Part shown: in pieces, positions 1-11,451 of the stretch
Position numbering within the stretch: position 1 is the stretch's first letter
Layout of the letters: each line of letters opens with the position of its first letter
Assembly: GCA_964019135.1 (NCBI GenBank)
Contig: OZ025263.1
Location: 24,427,639-24,491,638 of the forward strand
From: Arenicola marina
Taxonomy: Eukaryota > Annelida > Polychaeta > Arenicolidae
Length of the DNA: 64,000 bases
Reading direction: 5' to 3'
Notes under the pieces: generated by a model
The model's database searches: none
What the model saw: only the letters and a program-made list of their open reading frames with translations
Told to the model about the DNA's origin: nothing
Position numbers and translations under genes: made by a program

Positions 1-164
1 GTTGTAAACAACATCAGTAATGCAATAAACCTTGTAAATATGTATTGAATCGTATTGATTTTTTGTCTTTGCTTTATCTTGTATTATATCTTCATCGCAG
101 CGGTACAGACAAAAAAACAGCAGCTGCGTAGGTCAAATAACTAAGGCTATGATGGCGTTAGTTG

Positions 165-248
165 TTCGGGTTGTGACCGTCTTGACGGGGCTTCGAACCA
201 AAGACCTACAGTCGAATGTTCTACCCACTGAACCACGGAGGCTGCCCC
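165..248 (-). repeat. tRNA-derived SINE head, degenerate
   Basis: Read on the minus strand, positions 235-221 resemble a pol III A box (TGGTTCAGTGGGTAG) and positions 199-191 a B box (GGTTCGAAG), spaced as in a tRNA. The rest does not fold into a clean tRNA. It resembles the heads of the SINEs at 4.9 and 46.5 kb but is not the same sequence. The element's 3' limit is unclear. Confidence 0.5.
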
Positions 249-380
249 GGTTCAGGAAGGTTTTTTGTATAATGAATATTTATTTAAAGAGGTTTGCAAC
301 AACACACATAGAGTACACATCTTAATGCTAACTTCAATTCCGGAAGATTAATTCTACCATATATGGCGTGTCATACTCAC

Positions 381-530
381 GAATGGTCCATCGTTGGCGA
401 GGGGCACTGGTCCCCTGTTCATGGTCCCGATGGCTCGGCGAGCAGTCGTGGCGTAGTCCGGGTCGGTGACGCTGTCCTCGTAGGACGGGATCTCTTGTCG
501 TTGGGAGAAGTTCTTCAGGATCGACCAATC
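381..530 (-). CDS. Cytoplasmic tail exon
   Basis: Acceptor at 532-531 (tgacag) and donor at 380 (gtgagt). The 50 codons are open and phase 0 at both ends, matching the phase 0 donor of the transmembrane exon. The product is hydrophilic, starts D-W-S-I-L-K-N-F and has tyrosines in acidic settings (PSYEDSV, DPDYATT). It is the intracellular part just before the missing last exon(s). The tyrosines could be phosphorylation sites, but no recognised adaptor motif is evident. Confidence 0.75.
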
Positions 531-1089
531 CTGTCACGCAGAAACAGAATAAACAAAGCCAGCCAGTGCCTGAACCGTCCTGCCGGGGTGGTAATGGACA
601 AGTCTGTAGCTGCAGTCTATAATGGCCTATAGGGTCTTTTTATCGGACTTTTATCGGATGTGGCGTAGTGCAAACCCAGTAACAATGACCTCCCAGCTAC
701 AAATACAGCTACACTTGGACGATTGCTGGGTCATCATCTAGTTTGCCCATCGCTTTAGCATCTGACCGATGTCGATAAGGTATCAATTTATAGATGTATA
801 AAACTGGTAATGAGAGTCTTAATTAGGGGCACTATGCGGAAACACTAACACATTAAACACCTTGAACTATTCTACAGAAGAATTCTGTTCTCAAGGTCTC
901 AATCTGGAACAGGACAGCGTTACCAGGGCATTAATTCCCAGAGCTTCATGAGTCAAGTTATAGCTGATGACTAGTCAGCAATAATGTAGTGTCCTCATTG
1001 GCTATGCTAGACGCGCCCATGTATCGCCGACAGTGTAGGCCTGGGAAACGCAAGCTAGCTCTGTATGAAGGGTGGGCGGGGGGAGGGGG

Positions 1090-1270
1090 GCATGGGTGGA
1101 TCCATAACATCTGGATAATGGTGGTGGGGGGCGGTGTCAGAGTCAGATCCAGATATGCTGGATAAGGGGGGCCGGTTTTGGTTTTCATATGTTAAATGGT
1201 ATAAATTACGGCCCTAAAAGGGAAGGGGGGAGGGGAGGGGGCCGGGTCGGCTTCCCCCTGGATCCACCCA
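1090..1270 (+). mobile_element. MITE-like element, GGATCC-ended family, copy 1
   Basis: The core begins near 1148 (gatccagatatgctggata), runs through a ggttttggttttcatatg segment and a G-rich stretch, and ends with cccctggatccaccc. The same order of blocks occurs at 20.93-21.06 kb and, inverted, at 17.89-18.08 kb. The ends are inverted copies of a ggatccagg motif. No ORF, so it is non-autonomous. It lies about 20 nt from the donor of the transmembrane exon. Confidence 0.55.
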
Positions 1271-1288
1271 TGGGGGGATGTTACTTAC

Positions 1289-1620
1289 GATTGGGGGTTC
1301 CGGGGCGACTGGCCGCGGTTTAACGTGGATCATATCCGGATCGTACGGCGCCGCACGTGTGACGTGCGACCGGAAGTCGTCCGAACGGAGCGTTGCCCTG
1401 GGCTGCCAGTGCATCCCGCCAAAGTAGGGGATTGGCGGGTTGGGAAGGAACTCCCGCTCAGAGTCCGTGAAGCTGCTGCCATCGGAAGACGGCGGCGGGC
1501 TCTTATCGCGGCGCCGGTTGCAGCAGACGATGACGAGCACAACGACCAGGACGAGGAGAATGATGCCGAAGATGGTTCCCATGATGACGGCCAGCAGCGG
1601 GAAGTCCTCGTCGGGGAGGA
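1289..1620 (-). CDS. Transmembrane helix and first part of cytoplasmic tail
   Basis: Acceptor ttgcag at 1622-1621 and donor gtaagt at 1288. The exon completes a codon left by the SEA exon (T+TC, Phe). About nine residues (FLPDEDFP) lead into a hydrophobic helix of roughly 24 residues containing GTIFGIILLVLVVV, followed by a stop-transfer cluster CCNRRRDK. The tail is rich in Pro and Ser (PPPSSDGSS, NPPIPYFGG, RPVAPEPPI). The open frame upstream of 1620 (repeated I-T-I-P-H) is intronic 15-bp repeat, not protein. The exon ends in phase 0. Confidence 0.85.
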
Positions 1621-1654
1621 CTGCAACAGGGAAGGGCACATTGAGGCGGGGCAA

Positions 1655-1770
1655 CGTGATATGGGTTATTGTGATATGGGGTATTGTGATGTGGGGTATT
1701 GTGATATAGGGTATTGTGATGTTGGGTATGGTGATATGGAGTATTATTGTGATATGGGGCATTGTGTAGA
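1655..1770. repeat. Short minisatellite, about 15-bp unit
   Basis: About seven imperfect copies of a unit like gggtattgtgatatg lie just upstream (minus strand) of the transmembrane exon acceptor. Confidence 0.8.
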
Positions 1771-2167
1771 TTTAAGGTACACAGGCCAGGCGGTGTGAAC
1801 CAACGATTTCACGGGCATAGCACAACAGTTCAGATTGGATGGCATATTACTTTTACTTGAACCACTAAAGAATTATATCGGTATCACAGTTTTATTTTAA
1901 TTACTGTACAAGCTTTATGTACAAATACTGGAGAGTGAACTAGTTAATAATGACCCAAGCCCATGGTTAACCCACATTATATTAAGTCAAATATATCAAA
2001 TATAAACAGATTGGTAATGTTTGCCATCGGCCGATGAATTAATGTCGTTATTTGAGCATTTGACCTAGATCCATGTGTCTTGACATTCAAATCGGACTGA
2101 TTCTCTGGTCATAATGTTGGTTTTTCTATAGTGGGCGGCTCACGCCAGTGTCGGATAGTGGACTTAC

Positions 2168-2301
2168 ATCGGTAGGACACTGTATCGGCCTTGACCTGGT
2201 ATGAGAAGATACTGAGATTATGCCTCAAGGCTTCCTCCAGGAGAGGGGGATCTGCCTCTGTATCCAACGTCAGTATCCAACTCGCCCAGATGGTCCCCGG
2301 C
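2168..2301 (-). CDS. SEA domain, third exon
   Basis: Acceptor ttctag at 2303-2302 and donor gtaagt at 2167. Phase 2 at the start: TG from the previous exon plus G gives Trp, so the join reads VEFWPGTIWASW. This is the SEA strand-turn region where the family usually has GSVVV. The second half (LLEEALRHNLSIFSYQV) fits the last SEA helix and strand. It ends in phase 1 and feeds the membrane exon. Confidence 0.75.
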
Positions 2302-2384
2302 CTAGAACAGGGGTTGACGATAATTGACATTGCACCGGGGCTGCTGTGTGAACATTATACGGCGCGCATGTATGGAAGGTGGGG

Positions 2385-3300
2385 GTTGCGGGGGGGTCAC
2401 GTAGCCAGGGTGAGGCGGGCACTAATTGGGGTGGGGCGGGCACGTAGCGAGGGTGGGGCAGGCACGTGGCGAGGGTGGGGCAGGCACGTAGCGGGGGTTT
2501 AGGCTGGCATGTAGCGAGGGTGGGGGGGGGGGTCACGGAGCCAGGGTGGGGCGGCACTAATAGGGGGTGGAGCGGTCCCGCAGCGAGGGTGGGGCGGGTA
2601 CCAATAGGCGTATGGCGGGCACGTAGCGAGGGTGGGGCGGGCACTAATAGGAGTGGGGCGGGCACGTAGCGAGGGTAGGGCGGGCACTAATAGGAGTGGG
2701 GCAGGCACGTAGCGAGGGTGGGGCAGGCACGTAGCGGGGGTTTAGGCTGGCATGTAGCAAGGATGGGGGGGGGGTCACGGAGCCAGGGTGGGGCGGCACT
2801 AATAGGGGGTGGAGCGGTCCCGCAGCGAGGGTGGCGCGGGTACCAATAGGCGTATGGCGGGCACGTAGCGAGGGTGAGGCGGGCACTAATAGGAGTGGGG
2901 CGGGCACGTAGCGAGGGTGGGGCGGGCACTAATAGGAGTGGGGCGGGCACGTAGCGAGGGTGGGGCGGGCACTAATAGGAGTGGGGCGGGCACGTAGCGA
3001 GGGTGGGGCGGGCACTAATAGGGGTGGGCGGGCACGTAGCAAGGGTGAGGCATGCACGTAGCGAGGGCGGGTCGGGCACGTAGCGGGGATGGGGCAGGCA
3101 CGTAGTGAGGGTGGGGCAGGCCCATAGCAAAGGTGGGACAGGCACTAGAGGGTGGGGCGGGCGCGTAGCACAGGTAGGACAGGCACTAGAAAGTGGGGCA
3201 GGCACTAATAAGTTCGGGGCAGGCACCCATAGGGTGTGTGGCGGGCACTAGAGGGTGGTGCAGGCACTAGATGGGGGGGGGGGGGCGGGCGTAGCGAGGT
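2385..3300. repeat. G-rich minisatellite, about 21-22-bp half units, ~900 bp
   Basis: Tandem copies alternate between gcacgtagcgagggtggggc-like and gggcactaataggagtgg-like half units, with a larger duplication (the 2.45-2.65 kb pattern recurs at 2.70-2.90 kb). It fills the intron between two SEA exons. The several small Pro-rich ORFs here come from repeat units without stops. Confidence 0.95.
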
Positions 3301-3477
3301 GGGTGGGGCGATATACATAATATATACAGTGAACTGACCGAGCGGAATATGGCTTCGCCTATGCACCGCTTGGAACCACAATAGTAAAGCGCCAAAGACG
3401 TACACCGCCGAACGATCAACAAAGAATTGACCCCCCCTCCCCCCCCTCTCGTGACTTTGACGACTTGTCGGACTTAC

Positions 3478-3551
3478 CAGAACTCGACGCCGGAGACCGA
3501 CACGTGATGGGGCACGTAGGTCAGCGCCAGACAGCCATACACCTGCTCCAG
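3478..3551 (-). CDS. SEA domain, second exon
   Basis: 74-bp exon, acceptor ctgcag at 3553-3552, donor gtaagt at 3477. It reads LEQVYGCLALTYVPHHVSVS then GVEF, the helix 2 to strand part of SEA. Starts phase 0, ends phase 2. It joins the flanking exons without a break in frame. Confidence 0.75.
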
Positions 3552-3802
3552 CTGCAGGGATAATGAAAAATATAATCATTATTATCCATAATATCACTGC
3601 TGTCATTGTCCCAGTTGCTATCAATATCAGTGTTACAATCACTAACAGTATTGTCATTGATATCAGTAAACTTAACAGTAAACTTAACATCTAAACATTA
3701 TCGTTTTCATTATCATGAAAAAAACCTGCGAAAATTTAATTTTTTTTTTTTTTTTTAAATTAAACTTGAAGACGATCATAATGAAATCGTCATGTAATCT
3801 AC

Positions 3803-3948
3803 CCTAAGTTTGGTTTCTCCAGCCAGCTGCAGGAACTCTGCGGATGAAGTGTTTGCCAGCACTGGGTCGTAGGTCTGGTCGATGATCTGGAAGGTCCCGT
3901 TGTAACGGTAGGTCGTGACCGGGTCATCCACTCGCTGAATCTCACAGA
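3803..3948 (-). CDS. SEA domain, first exon
   Basis: Acceptor gctgcag at 3950-3949, donor gtagat at 3802 (weaker). The product has the hallmark SEA start: YNGTFQIIDQTYDPVLANTS and SAEFLQLAGETKLR. SEA domains lie next to the membrane in mucins and often self-cleave. Here it directly follows an EGF and precedes the membrane helix. Confidence 0.85.
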
Positions 3949-4592
3949 CTGCAGCAACAATAATGCCATGAATTAATGGTGGCACCAATGGCTTCATCTC
4001 AATGAAATTGCTCTGTGCAAGCATGAATTGATGGTCATCATCGACAAACGACCTCACGGGAAGATCCAGTTAAAAGGAAGAGAGAATTTGGCAATTACAA
4101 GGAAAAGAGAATTGGGCAACAGTCGTCGCAACGATGACCTGTCGTTAGGTTTAGGTTTATACTCACTGCACGCCTAGATCGGGGTTTTAAATCCAGTTTC
4201 TCAATCCAGAAGAAAGTGAAACTTTCCAGGACGCATTAATAACATGCATGCATTACGCCCTTTTAGCTATTTCCCACGGTTATGTTTTTATCTCATGAAT
4301 AAGCCTTTTGGTTTCGCCATAAATTACCAAATCTATTCCCTTGTGCCTTCTTAAACGTTTTTACGCCAGCGTTAGCTGTATTACTTTAGTAATAATAAGG
4401 ATAATAATAATAACAACAAGGCATAAACTGTACCTTTTATGGAGACTCACTGAGCTGTTCCATAGGTTGGTAGGATGAACTAACCAACAAGTGCAGATCA
4501 ATCAGTATCAAACATGCTAACAATAAGAGGCTATTTTAATCTACATTTGTACCGATAGGGTTTTGATACAGAACACAAATAATTGTACTCAC

Positions 4593-4709
4593 TGTAGTAC
4601 TGACAGTCTTTGCCGTAATAGCTGTCCGTGCAGTCGCACTCAAAGCGATTGACCCTGTCAATGCAGGTGCCTCCGTTAAGACACGTATTGACAACGCAGT
4701 CATCAATAT
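4593..4709 (-). CDS. Calcium-binding-type EGF exon (EGF 8, nearest the membrane)
   Basis: Phase 1-1 exon, acceptor atcag at 4711-4710, donor gtgagt at 4592. Starts DIDDCVVNTCLNGGTC and ends ECDCTDSYYGKDCQYY: six cysteines in EGF spacing and a D-I-D-D calcium-binding start. Confidence 0.88.
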
Positions 4710-4864
4710 CTGATAAAGAATGGAATCAGGTGTAACATAGATTATGCATTTCATGTAGTCATATATAGTCATATGTAGTCGTTATATACAATAACGGGAA
4801 AATAATTAACCCATATATTATGTAAACATTACTATTATAAAAATAAATAATCGGGCAATGAAGA

Positions 4865-5114
4865 TGATTGGTTGGTTGGTTGTATATTCAGGATGATTTA
4901 AGCAATGCTGTCCATATCACGTCAATGGGAGAAAGAATGGAAGAGCGGAGCCATGTCACTGGGGGTAACCCCCCTACACTTTGCGAAGAAGGGCATGGGG
5001 TCATTATCCTGCGATCACGCAGACATGTCCACAGCGGGGCTCGAACCACCGATCCACGTGCCATTTAGCTCTCCATGTGAACGCTCTAAACCAATGAGCC
5101 ATCGGGAGGTCCCA
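4865..5114 (-). mobile_element. tRNA-headed SINE, full-length copy
   Basis: On the minus strand a tRNA-like head (A box TGGCTCATTGGTTTAGAGCG at 5101-5082, B box GGTTCGAGCC at 5047-5038) is followed by a unique body and a CAACCAACCAACC tail (4882-4868). Imperfect target duplication ggcaatg at 4854-4860 and 5115-5121. The same body occurs at 15.58-15.68 kb and 46.47-46.69 kb. Its head lies about 43 nt from the donor of the next EGF exon. Confidence 0.88.
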
Positions 5115-5157
5115 GGCAATGTCGATGAAGGAAAGGAGAGAGGAAGGAATGGAGTAC

Positions 5158-5295
5158 CTGTTTCGCAGTATTCGCCGGTGTAGCCCTCACGACAGTCGCA
5201 GGAGTACGTCTGGTTTCCATCCACACACAGGCCGCCATTTTGACAGAGCTCATCGAGTGCTTGGCCGTCTCGGAAGGCAATACACTCGTTGATTT
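5158..5295 (-). CDS. EGF exon (EGF 7)
   Basis: Phase 1-1 exon; acceptor ttcag, donor gtactc at 5157. Product runs EINECIAFRDGQALDELCQN then GGLCVDGNQTYSCDC and GYTGEYCET: a cbEGF with a long first loop. Confidence 0.85.
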
Positions 5296-5299
5296 CTGA

Positions 5300-6670
5300 A
5301 GTGGGAGGAGGACAGAAGTGGTACTGGTAACTAGTGCGATGTGGGCGGAGGAGACGAAGGGGAAGTCATCGAGGAAGTTGCATGCATTACCTGTGTTAAA
5401 TATCTCTGACAGCGAAAAGTGCCCTGAATTTAACGTTCTGATTAGTCACTGGATTATGGTGTGCCAATAGGGGGGGAGGGGGGGGGTACTTAATACATTA
5501 CTGGGTCTGGGGGGGGGGGTTCCTCAGTACAGCCTCCCCTTTTTCCCCCGGCCACCCGCTCTACGAACGCACATTTCCAGAGCTCACCAACCCCGGTCGG
5601 AAGTTTTAAAATATCCGCTCTATAGGGGTATCTTTTTCATCATCAATGTCCACTCTACAGGGATATCTTTGTCATCACGAATATCTGCTCTCTCAGGCAT
5701 CAAGGCAGCCGCGGACCTCCCCCCCACCCCTCCCCGCTCACCAGATTTGTATAATAGTGCCCTCCGGGAAGGTGTACATGGCGTCGCGACTATATCAGCA
5801 CCGAATGGGATTGGAACCTCCTGCATAACATGTACACACATGATATGTGGCACTATGCATATCATATCATGCATATAACCCGAATGGGGCAAGTTACTAG
5901 CTACTTCAATGAATGGCCACTATTGTTCAAAGAAGGAATATATAATTAGTACAAGTCGAAATAGATTCACTTTTAGCCCTAATTTTTTTCATTCCAACAC
6001 TCAATTTTAGAATTCAGCTACTTCATTCACGTCACAACGTCCGACGATATGAGATAGCGACAAAACGAAAACTATATCCCTTATCATACCCATACATGAA
6101 TAGATCGATCCATACACCGAGACTAAGACCCACCCGGTCCAGTCCTTTTTCCTTAATCCTGAGTATGAAATTTACAATCATAGCTGATAGTAGGTACAAG
6201 TGAGAAGTAATCATCTCTGAAACTGACAAGAAAGTGACATGCTCCTTTGTGTGTCCGACTTGTTTGTCCGACATAACGCATATGGAAGGCCTTTTTTCGC
6301 AACATGATCGGATAAAAGCGACAGTGACATCAAAAGCTTAACAGCCTAGATCGGTCTGTTGTTTTATCCGGTCTAACTAATCGGTGAATATCCTAATTGG
6401 TTACTTAATATTTAAGATGTGGCTATTACATAAAGATATGAACGAAGATGAACGACAATGGACCTCTATTACTAAAAAATTCAGTAAGTTCAGAGTTTTT
6501 ATTTTAGACCCAAATCGACAGTAGGGACCTATATGTGACATGTTACAATTCATATCAAATTGCTTATGCCGCTATACCTAATGTCTGTTTTGGCACATTT
6601 TGACCCATGTATGTGTTTACGATGGATGATACATAATATTTAAAAAAGGTAAAACATTGGTGCATATCAC
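5300..6670. other. Intron without recognised exon
   Basis: AT-rich intron sequence with two short G tracts near 5470 and 5510. I see no exon or named repeat. Confidence 0.6.
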
Positions 6671-6674
6671 TCAC

Positions 6675-6935
6675 CTTCGCAGCCTAAGTTGGTGGGCTCA
6701 TATCCCGCGTTACATGTGCACTGGTAGGCACCCATCAGGTCCGAGCACTTGCCATTCGGACCGCAGATTGTAGCGTTCTTGCACTCGTCGATGTTTTGGT
6801 CACAGCTGCCGCCGTTCTCGAATCCAGGGGGACACTGGGTGCACCCCGTGACAGGGTCGCAGGGGGTCGTAGCGTCCGCACAGCGACACAGGGACATGCA
6901 CCCGAGCCCCCATTTTAGACCGCTTTCTGTGCAAT
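6675..6935 (-). CDS. Cys-rich plus cbEGF double exon (EGF 6)
   Basis: Acceptor ccacag at 6937-6936, preceded by a 13-nt C run on this strand; donor gtgagt at 6674. The first half has closely spaced cysteines (LCRCADATTPCDPVTGCTQC, laminin-EGF-like). The second half is a cbEGF starting NIDECKNATICGPNGKC. Phase 1-1, 87 codons. Confidence 0.85.
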
Positions 6936-7626
6936 CTGTGGGGGGGGGGGGGGTCATCGGGAATGGAGAAACACGTGCGTTAAAATGGTGACACTTGGTG
7001 ACTGTTTGGTCAACAAATAATTCAACCTTTAATTTCATTGTGTGAAGGCTATTAATTTGAAAGGGTGAACAACAAGCAAGGTTTGGAACACAATCGTCTC
7101 ATCGACTGAAATGGTGATGATATATACATAATACTGAGAACATAACCAAGTGTGTATCTTCATTATGATGATCATTTGTAACAGTTTTAATCATCCATAA
7201 AGGCGACTAAGAGGAATGATGAGAGTCCGACTAACTCTACTCCATTTGCACTAATTAAGGACACGAGTATATTAACAGTGGCAGACCCAGAGGGGTGGCG
7301 AGGGGAGGGGGGGGGGGGGTATTGGTATCAGGAACCCAATTGTTTTAACCAGGATGACCTTTCTCCCCTTTTTAAATGCTAAATGTAAACTTTCTCAAGA
7401 GTGGCCCCCCCCCCGCCCCCGCTCCCCACCCCCCCCCCCCCCCCCCACCGACTCATCACCTATGTTTCGTGAAGCCCATCCTTGTTTGCGTTCAACACAA
7501 ATGGCAGCCGAAAGATGTTCGGATAACTCATATTGCTTACCCAAAGTGCCCCCTCCCCACCCCCGCCCCAATTCCAAAATTCCGTTTCCGAATTGTCAAA
7601 TATCGGCCGTTAGGAATTGGAAATAC

Positions 7627-7758
7627 CTTCGCACGTGCGATTGTCCAGGAGAAGCTCGAAGCCCGGATGACAATCGCAGTCGTAACTACCGTTGGTGTTT
7701 CGACAGACGGCGTTACTGTCACATTCGTGAGTACTAGCACTCGCGCACTCATCAATAT
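7627..7758 (-). CDS. cbEGF exon (EGF 5)
   Basis: Acceptor attcag, donor gtattt at 7626. Reads DIDECASASTHECDSNAVC then RNTNGSYDCDCHPGF: textbook calcium-binding EGF with the N-x-x-G-S-Y/F hydroxylation-type motif. Phase 1-1. Confidence 0.9.
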
Positions 7759-8326
7759 CTGAATGGATAGGGGAAACAGATAACACACTTTATTCAGAAT
7801 ACCGTTGTCCGTAATAGGTGTATAATATGTAGAGCTGTATGATAATAACACACCTCAAGGCAAAGCTGTACTACTAAGCTCACTAAACACGTGATTATGA
7901 CAAGTTATGAGTGAGATTATTTCAAACATCTGTTATTACATTTGGACACCAGAATAACGCCATCTGGATTTAGGCACCTGTGTCATCAGACAAAATACGT
8001 CATCGTGTTTGTTGCACAGCTGCTTTGGATGATCACATATCACCAATCAAGTAACTATAGTTCATACCATAGCATACAGCAAAAGTGCCATCAATATATA
8101 TCCAGTCTGTCAGGGCTGGAGACAGAGACGACTAGTGATCGACATGCCGACATTATCACCTGACACCAATCTATATATAGATACGATGTACAGAGTGATC
8201 TGACATCGATAACAATTAAACCGAAACTAATAATATGCGAGGTTAGCAGCGGCTATTGGTCGACGCACATCTAGGTATACCAAACGGACGACACAGCTGT
8301 CTCAACACCACGTGACTGACCCTTAC

Positions 8327-8437
8327 CTATACACGTTGTATTATCGGCTGGGTCGACTTCATAGCCCAGTGCGCAGATACACTCATCGAGATTATTGCAG
8401 CCGTACTTACACGCCAGGCTACAGTTCACCGTCGAAT
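8327..8437 (-). CDS. EGF-like exon (EGF 4)
   Basis: Donor gtaagg at 8326 is clear. The acceptor (acggtag at 8439-8438) is the phase 1 choice; an earlier start is possible because the frame stays open upstream. Product STVNCSLACKYGCNNLDECI then CALGYEVDPADNTTC lacks the D-I-D-E-C start of its neighbours. Confidence 0.7.
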
Positions 8438-8549
8438 CTACCGTAGAGCAGACAGCCGCCAATTATAGCAATAACAGTGGCGAACTCATTGTCACACCCA
8501 AACTTATGTAAAAAGGCAGATATATGTAGATATATATGTCTATATAATT

Positions 8550-8605
8550 ATATAAATATCATATATATGTGTATATATATATATATAAATATATATATAA
8601 AACAA
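8550..8605. repeat. (AT)n-rich microsatellite
   Basis: Alternating tatata with interruptions; simple sequence in an intron. Confidence 0.85.
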
Positions 8606-8900
8606 AGAAAAGAGTATCATATCATATCACTTAGCGAAGATATTTAAATTGAAATCAAAGCGGTACATATGTACGTGACTATATGCTAGCATTATCCTCT
8701 GATGCTAGACGTAGCCTTCACCCCGGCATAGTAACCAGTGGTAACAATACACCAAACCCAGAACCATATTGGTATAACGCTGGAAACTAAGGGGAATAAC
8801 ACCAAGCGCATGTCATAAAATGAAACCATAAGCCCTTCCAATGACGTGTTAATCTTGCATATAGTTCTTCGGTGTCTAGCTTTGCTGACACATTACTAAC

Positions 8901-9014
8901 TTTGGGCACACGGTGGACCGGTAAATCCTTGGAAGCAGTCACAGGTGAAGTCAGGATCTCCGTCCGTGCACACCTGGTCACACGTGGATAGTCCTAGAGC
9001 GCACTCGTTGATAT
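8901..9014 (-). CDS. cbEGF exon (EGF 3)
   Basis: Acceptor gacag, donor gttagt at 8900. Reads DINECALGLSTCDQVCTDGD then FTCDCFQGFTGPPCA. Six EGF cysteines, phase 1-1. Confidence 0.87.
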
Positions 9015-9671
9015 CTGTCGGGGAGGTTCATAATGCATATATAGATATAGTTCATGTCCAGGAACACGGACTATGCTGCTCAATTTACTTAAAGTGGGCC
9101 ATCTAGAAAACTATAGTTACTAAATCAACATTTCAGGTCTTGACTATATATTCCAGTCGATGTCAAAAGCGTTCAATTAGTGAACTTATATATATACATT
9201 GCCACGACTGTTAGTGTCTATTTCGGATGGCGTTAGTAACCAAAGATTTTTGTTTCAATGACCACAAAATCTTGCACTTTTCTCGGGTTCTCCTGTAGTA
9301 ATTATAACAGCCCCCCCCCCCCCCCAGGCCCTCCCCCCACCCCGGGAAGTGGCGCCCAAGTACCAGCCGGCGAATTAGCGGACGCGTTTCCTTTGAAATG
9401 AGTTATTTGGAACGACAATTAGAAACTATGTAGAGTTAGCTATATATATAATGCATTGAATCCAATGATACTTCATTTGCATTCTCTCGTGTAGAATGCA
9501 TGACTAAACTGCACAGTTATCCTCCAAATATTATATGAATACGTTATACGGGCCCACAACTAGTGATTCTTTTCTGGAAAAGGCCGAGCGTTAAGTACAC
9601 AAGTTATTGCTTCCGCCCATTTCCAGCGTACTTCTATATGGGATACACGAACCTATGTTTGATGGCCTAGA

Positions 9672-10460
9672 CACGTGTTAGACTGAGAGTGGGTACTTAC
9701 TTAGACACGTGTTACACTGAGAGTGGGTACTTATATAGACACGTGTTAGACTGAGAGTGGGTATTTACTTAGACAGAGTTAGACTGAGAGTTGGTATTTA
9801 CTTAGACACTTGTTAGACTGAGAGTGGGTAATTACTTAGACATGTGTTAGACTGAGAGTGGGCACTTACTTAGACACGTGTTAGACTGAGAGTGGGCACT
9901 TACTTAGACACGTGTTAGACTGTGAGTGGGCACTTACTTAGACACGTGTTAGACTGAGAGTGGGTAATTACTTAGACATGCGTTAGACTGAGAATGAGAA
10001 CTTACTTAGACACGTGTTAGACTTAGACGGAGTGCTTACTTAGGCACGTGTTAGACTTAGACTGGGTGCTTACTTAGGCACGTGTTAGACTGACAGTGGG
10101 TACTTACTTAGACACGTGTTAGACTGAGAGTGGCTACTCACTTAGACACATGTTAGACTGAGAGTTGTTACTCACTTAGACACGTGTTAGACTGAGAGTG
10201 GTTACTCACTTAGACACGTGTTAGACTGAGAGTGGGTACTTACTTAGACACGTGTTAGACTGAGAGTGGTTACTCACTTAGACACGTGTTAGACTGAGAG
10301 TGGGTACTTACTTAGACACGTGTTAGACTGAGAGTGGTTACTCACTTAGACACGTGTTAGACTGAGAGTGGGTACTCACTTAGACACGTGTTAGACTGAG
10401 AGTGGTTACTCACTTAGACACGTGTTAGACTGAGAGTGGGTACTTACTTAGACACGTGTT
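9672..10460. repeat. 34-bp minisatellite containing a 5' splice site (about 23 units)
   Basis: The unit, minus strand, reads AACACGTGTCTAA followed by GTAAGTACCC, which is the last 13 nt of EGF exon 10448-10567 plus its donor. The array starts at that exon border and runs into the intron, so most units carry a perfect copy of the exon edge and splice donor. A few units have point changes (for example near 9770 and 10020). Confidence 0.95.
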
Positions 10461-10567
10461 GTTCACGGTATAATATCCGTCAAGACAAGCGCATTCGAAA
10501 GAGCCGTAGGTGTTGGTACATGCGGCGCCGCTTATACATGTACTTGCATTCCTACACTCGTCGATAT
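10448..10567 (-). CDS. cbEGF exon (EGF 2), donor embedded in the minisatellite
   Basis: Acceptor tttcag; donor gtaagt at 10447 chosen as the first after the cysteine pattern (ends NNTCL, phase 1). Reads DIDECRNASTCISGAACTNT then YGSFECACLDGYY. The repeated donors downstream would only add intron repeat to the mRNA if used. Confidence 0.85.
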
Positions 10568-11262
10568 CTGAAACATCGGCAATAACGATTACTCCTATAA
10601 TAGGTATAAATGTGACATGAATATATACTACCTTGACGTCACAAAGCGATCAAACCGAGAGGGGTAAAATCACACGTAGAAACATGCCACACACCCTATA
10701 TCTGACCGCTACGTGACAGCACTGTGTTCGCACGATTCCGGTCAGTGCAGGATACGCGTGGGACGCCTTGGAAACATCCGTCTTTTAGTGAAAAGGGGGA
10801 GGGGGGGGGGGGGGGCAAGGGAGGGGTCTTGTTCCAAAATCACGAAGAATAAATTTCTTTATTCCCAGGTCCTGATGTATTAAAGGGAGTAATGATATGA
10901 ATTGGAGATTTTCCAATTCACGGTTATTAAGTATTAAATTCTCAGTTCACGATTGAAGAAAATCATTGATCACGACGGTCGGCTATTATCTCATGACCAG
11001 TTCACGAAGAACTATTTTGCACATTCCCAGTTCACGGCGAAATGAAAAGCCCGTTCCCGAGGAACGGAAATACCTCTTGCCCCCCCCCCCCCCCCCCCCC
11101 ACTAGGCCGCAAGTACATTAGGTCCTGGTTTCGAACGGGCCCGGGCACCCAATGTAGTGCATGTGACGGATGGTTCATTGGGCCAATTTTGTCCTTGTGT
11201 ACACCAATTAAATGGGCCTAAAAACAGCGATTCCATTCGTTTGCTATGGCGGACATACATAC

Positions 11263-11427
11263 CTGCACACTTCTTTCCCCCTAGAAGCTCGAAGCCAGCT
11301 GCGCAGCCAGAGCAGGTGTAGGCATTGCCCGTGGAGTTGTGTACCGTGGCGTCCGCGTCCGTACACTGGATGCTGGCTTGGCAGGGATTCGCCAAACACC
11401 CGTTCACTTCAGTATCGCAGAAGTCGC
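11263..11427 (-). CDS. EGF-like exon (EGF 1 after the Cadg domain)
   Basis: Acceptor ctccag at 11429-11428, donor gtatgt at 11262. Product GDFCDTEVNGCLANPCQAS then YTCSGCAAGFELLGGKKC: EGF-like, with an inserted loop rich in small residues. Phase 1-1 (G+GC gives the first Gly). Confidence 0.82.
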
Positions 11428-11451
11428 CTGGAGCAAGCATGGCATATAATA

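Noticed and set aside
3205-3690. 161-codon minus-strand ORF starting with a hydrophobic LLSLLISM stretch
   Set aside because: It overlaps the real SEA exon in another frame and consists of AT-rich intron plus minisatellite translation; not a signal peptide.
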